DNA from: Thermohalobaculum sp039030915
GTDB taxonomy: Bacteria; Pseudomonadota; Alphaproteobacteria; Rhodobacterales; Rhodobacteraceae
Length of the DNA: 41,343 bases
Assembly (NCBI GenBank): GCA_039030915.1
Contig: JBCCDG010000022.1
Coordinates: 1-41,343, forward strand
Direction of reading: 5' to 3'
Shown here piece after piece: positions 32,474 to 40,561 of this stretch. Under the pieces are notes generated by a model, which saw only the letters and a program-made list of their open reading frames with translations, made no database searches and had not been told where the DNA came from. A program made the position numbers and the translations under genes. Numbering within the stretch: the stretch's first letter is position 1; the number at the start of each line of letters is the position of its first letter.

Positions 32474-34378
32474 ATGGGCAGCTTCCGCAACGAGTACGAG
32501 GCCTCGCTCGCCGATCCCGAGGCGTTCTGGATGGCGCAGGCGGAGGCGGTCGACTGGACGAAGCGGCCGACCCGCGCGCTCGACGACAGCAAGGCGCCCT
32601 TCTACCGCTGGTTCGCGGACGGGGAGTGCAACACCTGCTGGAACGCGGTAGACCGGCATGTGGAGGCCGGCCATGGCGGGCGCGTCGCGATCATCTACGA
32701 GAGCCCGATCACCGGGGACCGGGCCGAGATCAGCTATGCCGAGCTGCAGGAGCGCGTCGCGCGGCTGGCGGGCGCGATGGCGCGGCAGGGCGTGGGCAAG
32801 GGCGATCGCGTGATCCTCTACATGCCAATGGTGCCCGAGGCGGTGGTGGCGATGCTGGCATGCGCGCGGCTGGGGGCTGTGCATTCCGTCGTCTTCGGCG
32901 GGTTCGCAGCACATGAGCTGGCGGTGCGGATCGACGACGCGAAGCCGAAGGCGATCCTGTCGGCCTCCTGCGGGATCGAGCCGGGGCGCGTGGTGCCCTA
33001 CAAGCCGCTCCTTGACGCGGCCATCGCGCATGCGACGCACAAGCCGGACTTCTGCGTCGTGCTCCAGCGTGAGCAGGCGGCAGCGGACCTGACCGAGGGG
33101 CGGGATCATGACTGGGAGGCGTTCCAGGAGGGCGCCGAGCCTGCGCCCTGTGCCGCGGTGGGCGGGGCCGATCCGCTCTATGTGCTCTACACCTCCGGCA
33201 CCACGGGCCAGCCGAAGGGCGTGGTGCGCCCCAATGCCGGGCACATGGTCGCGCTCATCTGGACGATGCGGAACATCTACGACATCGGGCCCGGCGATGT
33301 GTGGTTCACCGCGTCGGATGTCGGCTGGGTCGTGGGGCACAGCTATATCGTCTATGCGCCGCTGCTGGTCGGCGCGACGACCATCGTCTTCGAGGGCAAG
33401 CCCGTGGGCACGCCGGATGCGGGCGTGCTCTGGCGGATCATCGCGGAGAACGGGGCGAAGGCGTTCTTCACCGCCCCCACCGCCTTCCGCGCCGTGCGCC
33501 GGCAGGACCCGCACGGAGAGTTCATCCAGAAGACGCCGATGCCGAGCCTCGAGACCCTGTTCTTCGCGGGGGAGCGGGCGGACCCGGCGACTGTGGAATG
33601 GGTGGGGGAGAAGCTGGGCGTGCCGGTCGTCGACCATTGGTGGCAGACCGAGACCGGCTATGCGATCGCCGCCAATCCGATGGGCCTCGAGCCGCAGCCT
33701 TTCAAGACAGGCTCGCCCACCCTGCCGATGCCGGGCTACGACCTGCAGATCCTCGACGAGGGCGGGAACGAGGTCGCGGCGGGTCAGCTTGGCGCCATCG
33801 CGCTCAAGCTGCCGTTGCCGCCGGGCACGCTGCCGACGCTCTGGGGCAACGATGCGCGGTTCCAGAAAAGCTACCTCGAGCGCTTCCCCGGCTATTACGA
33901 GACGGGCGATGCGGGCTACGTCGACGAGGACGGCTATGTCTACATCATGGCCCGCACGGACGACGTCATCAACGTCGCGGGGCACAGGCTTTCCACCGGC
34001 GCGATGGAGGAGGTGCTGGCGCGCCATCCGGACGTTGCCGAATGCGCCGTGATCGGTGCGGCGGACGAGCTCAAGGGCCAGGTGCCCGTGGGGTTCCTCT
34101 GCCTCACTGCCGGCTGCGACAGGCCCCATGACGAGATTGTCCGGGAATGCGTGAAGCTGGTGCGCGAGGAGATCGGACCCGTCGCCTTCTTCAAGAGCGC
34201 CGTGGTGGTGGACCGCCTGCCCAAGACCCGCTCGGGCAAGATCCTGAGGGGTATCATGGCGCGCATCGCGGACGGGCAGGAGTTCAAGATGCCCGCGACC
34301 ATCGACGACCCGGCGATCCTCGACGAGGTGGGCAGCGCGCTTGAGACCCTGGGCTATTCGGGCATGCCGTCGAAATAG
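32474..34378 (+). CDS. prpE: Propionyl-CoA synthetase PrpE
   Basis: A 634-aa acyl-CoA synthetase of the acetyl/propionyl-CoA class. It activates propionate (and probably acetate) through an acyl-AMP intermediate. PrpE-type features are the opening YEASLADPEAFWMAQAEAVDW, NTCWNAVDRHVEAG, YMPMVPEAVVAMLACARLGA, SASCGIEPGRVVPYKPLL, and the WWQTETGYAIAANPMG segment in place of the WWQTETGG of acetyl-CoA synthetase. The AMP-binding YTSGTTGQPKG lies near residue 240, and the catalytic Lys is Lys589 in TRSGKILRG. The ATG at 32474 follows GGGGGAGGAGAG. Adjacent maeB fits a small C3/C4 acid metabolism block. Confidence 0.92.
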   Translation: MGSFRNEYEASLADPEAFWMAQAEAVDWTKRPTRALDDSKAPFYRWFADGECNTCWNAVDRHVEAGHGGRVAIIYESPITGDRAEISYAELQERVARLAGAMARQGVGKGDRVILYMPMVPEAVVAMLACARLGAVHSVVFGGFAAHELAVRIDDAKPKAILSASCGIEPGRVVPYKPLLDAAIAHATHKPDFCVVLQREQAAADLTEGRDHDWEAFQEGAEPAPCAAVGGADPLYVLYTSGTTGQPKGVVRPNAGHMVALIWTMRNIYDIGPGDVWFTASDVGWVVGHSYIVYAPLLVGATTIVFEGKPVGTPDAGVLWRIIAENGAKAFFTAPTAFRAVRRQDPHGEFIQKTPMPSLETLFFAGERADPATVEWVGEKLGVPVVDHWWQTETGYAIAANPMGLEPQPFKTGSPTLPMPGYDLQILDEGGNEVAAGQLGAIALKLPLPPGTLPTLWGNDARFQKSYLERFPGYYETGDAGYVDEDGYVYIMARTDDVINVAGHRLSTGAMEEVLARHPDVAECAVIGAADELKGQVPVGFLCLTAGCDRPHDEIVRECVKLVREEIGPVAFFKSAVVVDRLPKTRSGKILRGIMARIADGQEFKMPATIDDPAILDEVGSALETLGYSGMPSK

Positions 34379-34384
34379 CGCCCT

Positions 34385-34405
34385 GCGGCTTATTTCCGCC
34401 GCTTT
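34385..34405 (+). terminator. Weak terminator after prpE
   Basis: GCGGC (34385-34389) pairs with GCCGC (34398-34402) across an 8-nt AT-rich loop and is followed by TTT, 7 nt after the prpE stop. The stem is short, so termination is probably partial. Confidence 0.35.
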
Positions 34406-34550
34406 CCCAGCGCAACTTCCGCTTGCTGACCGGGGCCGTATTGGGTGGGACGCGGCCAGCAGGTTCATTGCGTTTAAGCGTGACGCGGCCGAGGTGCCGT
34501 GCGGGAGATGTGTTGTGTGGTATTTTTGTGATGCAGGTGCGGGTCATGTC

Positions 34551-35540
34551 GTGGTCAACGAACGCAGGAAAGCGCCACGCAATCCGCTCGAGGGCATCCG
34601 GGCCCTGGTGGCGGAGGACAATGTCACCAACCAGCTCGTGGCGCGCGAGATGCTTCAGTCTCTCGGCGTGTCGGTCGCCCTTGCAGCGGACGGCTTCGAG
34701 GCGGTCGAGCTCGCGGGGCGCGAGCCCTTCGACGTGTTCCTCATCGATATCGAGATGCCGCGCCTGAGCGGGATCGACGTGATCCAGCGCCTGCGCGCGG
34801 CGGAAAGCCGTCATCGCGACGCGGCGATCGTGGCGCTCACGGCCTATGTGATGCCGGACCAGCGCCGTGCAATCGAGGAGGCGGGGGCCGACGGCATCAT
34901 TCCCAAGCCGCTCGTCTCGATCCAGGCATTCGGCGACGCGGTGGCGCAGTTCATCGAACGGCGCAAGGCGATGGAGGCCGGCGACGGAGCGCGCGGCGAT
35001 GCCGGGGCCCGTGGCGGAAATGACGGTGCCGGCGTCGACGACGCCGATCCGCGCGATGCCCCCACAGGCGGCAGCGCCTTCCCGCCCGCAGGCGACGATC
35101 CGGATCAGGGCAGGGCGCCGGAGTGCGGGGGAGAGCGGTCCGGGGACGGCGAGGAGCGGCGCGCGGCGTCGCCCGAAGACTTCGATCCCTCAGTGCTACG
35201 CCGGCTTTCCGATCTGGCGGGCGACGAGTCCGTCGGTCGGCTCCTGCAGATGGCGCGCGCCGATATCGACCGCGTGACCGCGGCGCTCATCGAGGCGCTC
35301 GAGGGCGGGGATCGCCAGGCAGTGAAGTTCCAGGGCCACAGCCTCGCCGGTATGGCGGGCGCGGTCGGCGCGGTCGGGCTCGAGCGCGAGGCGCGGGCGA
35401 TCGACCGAGATCCGGAGGCCGCGATGGACCGTCGCGACCGGCTTGTGGCGAGCCTGCGCGCGATCCGACAGCGGACCGGCGAATGGCTCGGTTACGTAGA
35501 GGCCGGACGGCTCGGCGCGCTCGGAAGACTGCCGAGCTGA
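34551..35540 (+). CDS. Response regulator with C-terminal Hpt domain
   Basis: A 329-aa signalling protein. A receiver domain at about 16-128 has the acidic pair Glu22-Asp23 and the phosphoacceptor Asp66 in FLIDIEMPRLSG. Thr97 and Lys119 (IIPKPL) complete the set. An acidic Gly/Asp-rich linker (about 135-220) leads to an Hpt domain with the phosphorylatable His263 in KFQGHSLAGMAGAVGA. There is no kinase and no DNA-binding domain, so it should be a middle relay piece between a separate hybrid kinase and another regulator. The N terminus is uncertain: the frame is open far upstream, and I chose the GTG at 34551 just before the REC domain. A GTG at 34515 is an alternative. Confidence 0.82.
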   Translation: MVNERRKAPRNPLEGIRALVAEDNVTNQLVAREMLQSLGVSVALAADGFEAVELAGREPFDVFLIDIEMPRLSGIDVIQRLRAAESRHRDAAIVALTAYVMPDQRRAIEEAGADGIIPKPLVSIQAFGDAVAQFIERRKAMEAGDGARGDAGARGGNDGAGVDDADPRDAPTGGSAFPPAGDDPDQGRAPECGGERSGDGEERRAASPEDFDPSVLRRLSDLAGDESVGRLLQMARADIDRVTAALIEALEGGDRQAVKFQGHSLAGMAGAVGAVGLEREARAIDRDPEAAMDRRDRLVASLRAIRQRTGEWLGYVEAGRLGALGRLPS

Positions 35541-35555
35541 GCCGACCTGTACAAT

Positions 35556-35590
35556 GGCTGCCTAAAGAAGGGGCAGCCCCTTTCCTTTTC
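35556..35590 (+). terminator. Intrinsic terminator of the REC-Hpt gene
   Basis: GGCTGCC (35556-35562) pairs with GGCAGCC (35572-35578) over a 9-nt loop, followed by the pyrimidine and T-rich CCTTTCCTTTTC. It lies 15 nt after the REC-Hpt stop and before the IclR gene, and is the best intrinsic terminator in the window. Confidence 0.6.
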
Positions 35591-35642
35591 CGCCTGTTGC
35601 ACCAATTTTCTGCGACGAAGGGGCGCAAGCAAGGAGGTGCAC

Positions 35643-36440
35643 GTGGCCGATCAGAAGAATCGCACGGCGGGGCAGGTACGCTCCCTCACGCGTGCGCTGT
35701 CGCTTTTGCGCCATCTCGCATCGAGCAACGAGGGCATGTCGCTCACCGAGCTCTCCGAGGCAGCGGGGCTGCCGCCCTCCACCACGCACCGCCTGCTGAC
35801 AACGCTCGAGGCCGAGCGCTTCGTGCGCCCGGATCCGCAGGGCGGCGTCTGGCGCGTGGGCGTGGCGGCGTTCTATGTGGGGTCGAGCTTCGCGCGCTCT
35901 CGGGACAAGCTGACGCTGTCGCGGCCCTATCTGCGGCGCCTGATGGAGGTGTCGGGCGAGACGGCCAATCTCTTCGTCGAGTCGGACGGGGAGGCGATCT
36001 GTATCGGCCAGATCGAGTCGCGCCACGCCATGCGCGCGATCACCGGGGTCGGCGGTCGCGTCGCCCTCCATGCCTCCGGCGCGGGCAAGGTGCTGCTCGC
36101 GCACATGGACCCGACGCGGCGACATCATCTCCTGTCGGCCATGCCGCTTGCGCGCGTCACGGCGGCGACGATCACCGATCGGGCGCGTCTGGACGCGGCC
36201 CTCGATGAGGTGCGCGGCCTCGGCTACGCGTCGGACGATGAGGAGCACGCGCTGGGCCTGCGCTGCGTCTCGGCCCCGCTCTTCGACGAACACGGTAACG
36301 CGGTCGCCGCGATCTCGGTCAGCGGGCCGTCGGCCCGCATCCCGCTCGAGCGGCTCGCCAATCTCGGCCGCATGGTCGCCCAGGCCGCGAGCGAGGCGAC
36401 TCGGGACTATGGCGGCACCGTGCCGATGGCGGCACAGTAA
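35643..36440 (+). CDS. IclR-family transcriptional regulator
   Basis: A 265-aa regulator. The winged helix-turn-helix is at about 12-75 (VRSLTRALSLLRHLASSNEGMSLTELSEAAGLPPSTTHRLL). The ligand-binding IclR domain is at about 85-255 (RPYLRRLMEVSGETANLFVE, VALHASGAGKVLLAHM, GYASDDEEHALGLRCVSAPLFDEHG, AISVSGPSARI). Family members sense small carboxylates or aromatics. Start choice is set by the ribosome-binding site: AAGGAGG ends at 35637, so the GTG at 35643 (spacing 5) is right, not the GTG at 35637 that lies inside it. The target is unknown; it stands alone between a terminator and a hairpin. Confidence 0.92.
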   Translation: MADQKNRTAGQVRSLTRALSLLRHLASSNEGMSLTELSEAAGLPPSTTHRLLTTLEAERFVRPDPQGGVWRVGVAAFYVGSSFARSRDKLTLSRPYLRRLMEVSGETANLFVESDGEAICIGQIESRHAMRAITGVGGRVALHASGAGKVLLAHMDPTRRHHLLSAMPLARVTAATITDRARLDAALDEVRGLGYASDDEEHALGLRCVSAPLFDEHGNAVAAISVSGPSARIPLERLANLGRMVAQAASEATRDYGGTVPMAAQ

Positions 36441-36441
36441 G

Positions 36442-36462
36442 GCCCGGGCCGTACGCCCGGGC
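36442..36462 (+). terminator. Strong GC hairpin directly after the IclR gene
   Basis: GCCCGGGC (36442-36449) and GCCCGGGC (36455-36462) form an 8-bp stem with loop CGTAC, 1 nt after the stop codon. No U tract follows, so termination efficiency is uncertain. Confidence 0.45.
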
Positions 36463-36481
36463 TGCCGGGCCGCCGCGCGCC

Positions 36482-36510
36482 TTGACAGGCGCCGAGCCCC
36501 CCATTATCCC
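36482..36510 (+). promoter_or_regulatory. Sigma-70-like promoter of tRNA-Asn
   Basis: A perfect -35 box TTGACA (36482-36487) is followed by a -10-like TTATCC or TATCCC at 36504-36510 with 16-17 bp spacing. It lies about 50 nt before the tRNA and after the IclR hairpin, so it most probably drives the tRNA. Confidence 0.55.
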
Positions 36511-36562
36511 GCCCCAACGCCGAGGCCTCCCAGGGTTCTCCGCGGCATCACCTAGGCGCTAT

Positions 36563-36637
36563 TCCGGCGTAGCTCAGTGGTAGAGCATCGGACTGTTAAT
36601 CCGCTGGTCGTAGGTTCGAATCCTACCGCCGGAGCCA
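36563..36637 (+). tRNA. tRNA-Asn (anticodon GUU)
   Basis: A full 75-nt cloverleaf with encoded CCA. Acceptor TCCGGCG pairs with CGCCGGA. The D arm is GCTCAGTGGTAGAGC, and the anticodon loop CTGTTAA carries GTT. The T arm GTAGGTTCGAATCCTAC is perfect, followed by discriminator G. The outermost anticodon-stem pair (T/C) is mismatched, which does not impair the call. Confidence 0.97.
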
Positions 36638-38575
36638 GGTGAAGCAAACACCCGAAAGCGATCCGTCGACCCTGCGCTGCGCCGTCTTCACTCGAATATC
36701 CGGATCCGCTCGGCGATACCCGCTGACGCGCAGGCCTGCCGACGCCAGGGCGGCAAGCGGGGCTGCCGCACTGTTGGCGCCGGCCTTCAGCGCCCCTGCT
36801 GCGCGAGACCGACCCGGGCAGTCGGGCATATCCGGCGGGATCCCTGCGAGTTGGCGTGACCCTATCGTGGGGCCGGCGGCCGACGAACCGATGCGGGACC
36901 GCGACGCATGGGATTTCGTCGACCCGAGCCATGCCGACGCGACGCCTCCTGATTGCGCCCGTGCCCGTTCATCCCGATGGCAGAGCGCGATGCCCGTGGC
37001 CCGGCTTGCACCGCTAAGGTCCTCGAAGCAGGTCTTGTCGGCGGTGTGGGATCGCATCATCAGCGGGCCATCCCACCACCTGGCTTGGCCGTTCGGCGAC
37101 AGACGCTCCCGCCGGCATCCGGCGATACCGGCTCTTCGAGCCGGTCCCGTGGCTTTGCCCTGCTCGTGTCCGGTCCCGTGTCGCGAGATCGACAGCGCAG
37201 GCTCGACCGGCGAGCGCGCTCATAGCTGGCCGTATCGCCGGAGATCGCCGGGGCGCGACATCGTCGAAGAGGGCCCGCGTGGCAGCAGGGATCGTGGCCG
37301 TACGCATCTGAGCGGCGCCCGGGTCCTCGAACGGGAATGGGCGGGCCTCCGGCCACTCTCCGGACCTTCTGATCGGGTGGCGTGATTGCGGTGCCGTTGC
37401 GTTAGGCGATGTCCGACAGCGATCCGTCGGGGGCGGTGTGGGGCCGCCGGCAGTCGAAGAAGCCAACCCGACTCCGGGTGTCCGCGCCGGTTCGCGAGCC
37501 GGTCTCCCGGGCGCGCAGTTGGTCGTTCCCGCGAACTATCGGTCGGTCACCTGCGTCGGCGCTGGGTTCTCCCCGCTCCCGCCTGCGGGCCGATAGCAGA
37601 ACGTCGACTGCGGGCTCGGCCGCAGCCGGCACGGCGCGCCAACCGATCGCCGTGGAGTGGCCCCTCTCGACCATCGCCCGCCTTGCACGCCGCCCCAGCG
37701 GCTCGGGCTGTCGCGCCGAAGCGTGTTCGCCCCCGCGAGCTCGCCAGTCTTCTCGGGCAACTCGCCGGTCCTCTCCGCGTCGATCTCCTGCGCCTTGCTC
37801 CCCTGGCCGCACGCCGACACACGGGTCGCGACCTCGAGCGGCGCCTGCATCCGCTGGTGGATCGGGGTCGGCTGGCCCTCGAACCGCGCCGCCGGCCCGG
37901 CCACTGTCTGCCCGCCGCGCGGTGCCGCTACAGCCGCCTTCGCCTTGAACGCAGCCGCTTGCCGGTTCGTCGTCGCCCTCTCTTCCGTCTCCTCTGTCGG
38001 ATACCCTGCAATCTCACACCGCAGTTCGCATCAGGGCCCAGTCTTCGGGACCGCCTCCACCCATCGACCGGTAGCGTCGAGGCTGTGGCTATTAGGCGAA
38101 CATCGCGTCGGTAACCTCCCCTTTCGGCGAACCGCTCCGTCATCGTTGTTCACCCGGTGGTTTCCGGAACGCTCGATGTCTTGGCGGTCGGCCGAGGCCA
38201 GCCCGAACGCATCCAACGCCGCCGGCCCCTTCACTTGTCCCAATGTTCGTTCTTTGTTCATTCGGTGAAGCTAGCCTGACGTGGGTGGGCGCGGGCGCGA
38301 CAGGGCTTTCGCCGGCCGCTGGGCTCGGATCGGGAACCGGTTCGGGGGGAAGCGCGCACGGCGGCGCGGTGGTCATTCCGGGGGCAGGGCGGTCAAGCGG
38401 GCGCCCGTCAGGGTACCCTTTGCGGGGCGTGTGGCGGTGCGGCCTGTGTCGCCTCCGGCATGGCGGTGCCGTTCGCGGCCGTGGGGCTTCCCGACGGAGC
38501 GCGATGCCCGGGGGGTGCCGGTCATCGAGCGGCGGCGCCGCGGCCCGTGCCTCGGCTGCCGCGGCGCAGTGCGCC
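36638..38575. other. 1.9-kb region without a recognisable gene, next to tRNA-Asn
   Basis: The longest gene-poor stretch of the window. All frames of any length (for example 36639-37385 plus, 37014-37466 minus, 37536-37904 minus) are low-complexity Arg/Pro/Ser/Gly translations without family signals or ribosome-binding sites. Two adjacent minus-strand frames near 38261-37928 and 37904-37536 look slightly more protein-like and might be parts of one decayed gene, but I cannot identify it. No direct repeat of the tRNA 3' end is visible beyond 8 nt (CGCCGGAG near 37228), and I see no integrase. A GGCGC-AGT-GCGCC hairpin (38563-38575) abuts the hutU stop. Confidence 0.5.
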
Positions 38576-40246
38576 TCAGCCGAGGATGGCGGGCAGGTCG
38601 AGACCGTGCTCGCGCGCGCAGGCGATGGCGTCCTCGTAGCCCGCATCGGCGTGGCGCCAGACACCGGAGGCGGGGTCGTTCCAGAGGACGCGCTCGAGAC
38701 GGCGGGCGGCCTCGGCCGTGCCGTCGGCCACGGCCACCATGCCGGCGTGCTGGGAGTATCCCATGCCGACGCCGCCGCCGTGATGGAGCGAGACCCAGGT
38801 GGCGCCCGAGGCGGTATTGAGGAGGGCGTTGAGGAGGGGCCAGTCCGACACGGCGTCCGAGCCGTCCTTCATCGCTTCGGTCTCGCGGTTCGGGCTGGCG
38901 ACGGAGCCTGAGTCGAGATGGTCGCGGCCGATCACCACGGGCGCCTTCAGCTCGCCCGACGCCACCATTTCGTTGAAGGCGAGGCCGGCGCGGTGGCGGT
39001 CCCCGAGGCCGATCCAGCAGATGCGCGCGGGCAGGCCCTGGAACGCGATCCGCTCCCGCGCCATGTCGAGCCATTGGTGCAGATGGCCGTTCTCGGGGAA
39101 GAGCGCCTTCATCTTCGCGTCCGTGGCGTAGATGTCCTCGGGATCGCCCGAGAGCGCGCACCAGCGGAAGGGGCCGATGCCCCGGCAGAAGAGCGGGCGG
39201 ATATAGGCGGGCACGAAGCCGGGAAAGGCGAAGGCGTTCTCCAGCCCCTCGTCCTTGGCGACCTGGCGGATGTTGTTGCCGTAGTCGAGGACGGGCAGGC
39301 CAGCCTCCCAGAACGCGACCATCGCCTCGACATGGACGCGCATGGAGGATCGCGCCGCAGCCTCGACCGCGGCGGGGTCGCTCTCCCGCTTGGCCCGCCA
39401 TTCGCCCAGGGTCCAACCGGCGGGAAGATAGCCGTTGATCGGGTCGTGCGCCGAGGTCTGGTCTGTCACGATATCCGGCTTCACGCCGCGGCGGACGAGC
39501 TCGGGGAAGACCTCCGCCGCGTTGCCGAGGAGGCCGACGGAGCGCGCTTGCCCGGCCTTAGTGAACCGCTCGATCATCTCGAGGGCGGTGTCGAGATCGG
39601 TCGCCTTCTCGTCGAGATAATGGGTGCGCAGGCGAAAATCGATCCGGCTCTCGTCGCATTCCACCGCGAGGCAGGACGCGCCGGCGAAGACGGCTGCCAG
39701 CGGCTGGGCGCCGCCCATCCCGCCGAGACCAGCGGTCAGGATCCAGCGGCCGGTGAGGTCGCCGTGATAGTGCTGACGCCCGGCCTCCGCGAAGGTCTCG
39801 TAGGTGCCCTGAACGATCCCCTGCGTGCCGATGTAGATCCATGAGCCCGCGGTCATCTGGCCGTACATCATGAGGCCGAGGCGATCGAGCTCGTTGAAGT
39901 GCTTCCACGTGGCCCAGGCGGGCACCAGGTTGGAGTTGGCGATCAGCACGCGGGGGGCGTCCGGCTGCGTGCGGGCGACGGCGACGGGGCGGCCGGACTG
40001 GACGAGCAGGGTCTCGTCGTCCTTCAGACGCCGGAGCGTGGCGAGGATGCGGTCGAGATCGTCCCAGCTCCGCGCCGCGCGCCCGATACCGCCATAGACC
40101 ACGAGCTCGGCGGGGTTCTCGGCAACCTCCGGGTCGAGATTGTTCTGCAGCATGCGGAAGGCCGCTTCCTGGCCCCAGCCGAGGCAGTTGAGATCGGGGC
40201 CGCGGGGGGCGCGGATCTCACGGGCATTTCTGAAGTGGTCGTTCAT
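38576..40246 (-). CDS. hutU: Urocanate hydratase HutU
   Basis: A 556-aa urocanase, which uses tightly bound NAD+ to hydrate urocanate to imidazolone propionate in histidine breakdown. It is full length and shows family blocks throughout: LNCLGWGQEAAFRMLQNNLDPEVAE, VYGGIGRAARSW, MYGQMTAGSWIYIGTQGI, TAGLGGMGGAQPLA, DQTSAHDPINGYLP, YGNNIRQVAKDEG, and the C-terminal GATWVSLHHGGGVGMGYSQHAG. The frame is open upstream; the ATG at 40246 has GGGAGG 8 nt before it and gives the normal length. It stands without hutH, hutI or hutG in the window: its downstream side is gene-free and its upstream neighbour is divergent. Confidence 0.96.
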   Translation of the reverse strand: MNDHFRNAREIRAPRGPDLNCLGWGQEAAFRMLQNNLDPEVAENPAELVVYGGIGRAARSWDDLDRILATLRRLKDDETLLVQSGRPVAVARTQPDAPRVLIANSNLVPAWATWKHFNELDRLGLMMYGQMTAGSWIYIGTQGIVQGTYETFAEAGRQHYHGDLTGRWILTAGLGGMGGAQPLAAVFAGASCLAVECDESRIDFRLRTHYLDEKATDLDTALEMIERFTKAGQARSVGLLGNAAEVFPELVRRGVKPDIVTDQTSAHDPINGYLPAGWTLGEWRAKRESDPAAVEAAARSSMRVHVEAMVAFWEAGLPVLDYGNNIRQVAKDEGLENAFAFPGFVPAYIRPLFCRGIGPFRWCALSGDPEDIYATDAKMKALFPENGHLHQWLDMARERIAFQGLPARICWIGLGDRHRAGLAFNEMVASGELKAPVVIGRDHLDSGSVASPNRETEAMKDGSDAVSDWPLLNALLNTASGATWVSLHHGGGVGMGYSQHAGMVAVADGTAEAARRLERVLWNDPASGVWRHADAGYEDAIACAREHGLDLPAILG

Positions 40247-40561
40247 CTCGGCCTCCCTGGCGGCGGCGGGCACGTGGTGGACATGCGACGGGCGCGCATC
40301 GGGTCGAGCATGCACCGGGCGGCGCCGGGCGCAATCACGAATGCTGCGCGAGCGCTGAACGGCACGGCGTGCATCCCCGCGCGGCGCCGCCGCGGGCCGG
40401 TCATGCCTCTGGATGCGTTCTGAAACCTACGCCGTCGCGGCGCATCCTTTTCGTCCGGGAACGGCACATACGCGGCAGCCCCGGCCGCCGCGGCGCGCTT
40501 TCGCATCGACACCGGGCCTGTGAGTCGGTTGTCTGGTAGATGGCATCCCAGGAGGAGATGG
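40247..40561. other. Divergent intergenic region hutU / flavin oxidoreductase
   Basis: About 315 bp that must hold the promoters of both divergent genes. It is very GC-rich, with only chance frames. I see no convincing -35/-10 pair and no clear HutC-type operator. Confidence 0.4.

Noticed and set aside
36639..37385. A 248-codon frame starting right after tRNA-Asn
   Set aside because: Start lies 2 nt after the tRNA CCA without a ribosome-binding site. The translation is low-complexity Arg/Pro/Ser with no protein-like pattern.
36563..38575. Possible attachment site formed by the tRNA-Asn 3' end
   Set aside because: Only an 8-nt match (CGCCGGAG) to the tRNA end is seen downstream, and there is no integrase gene in the window. 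Listed only as a possibility for the gene-free region.
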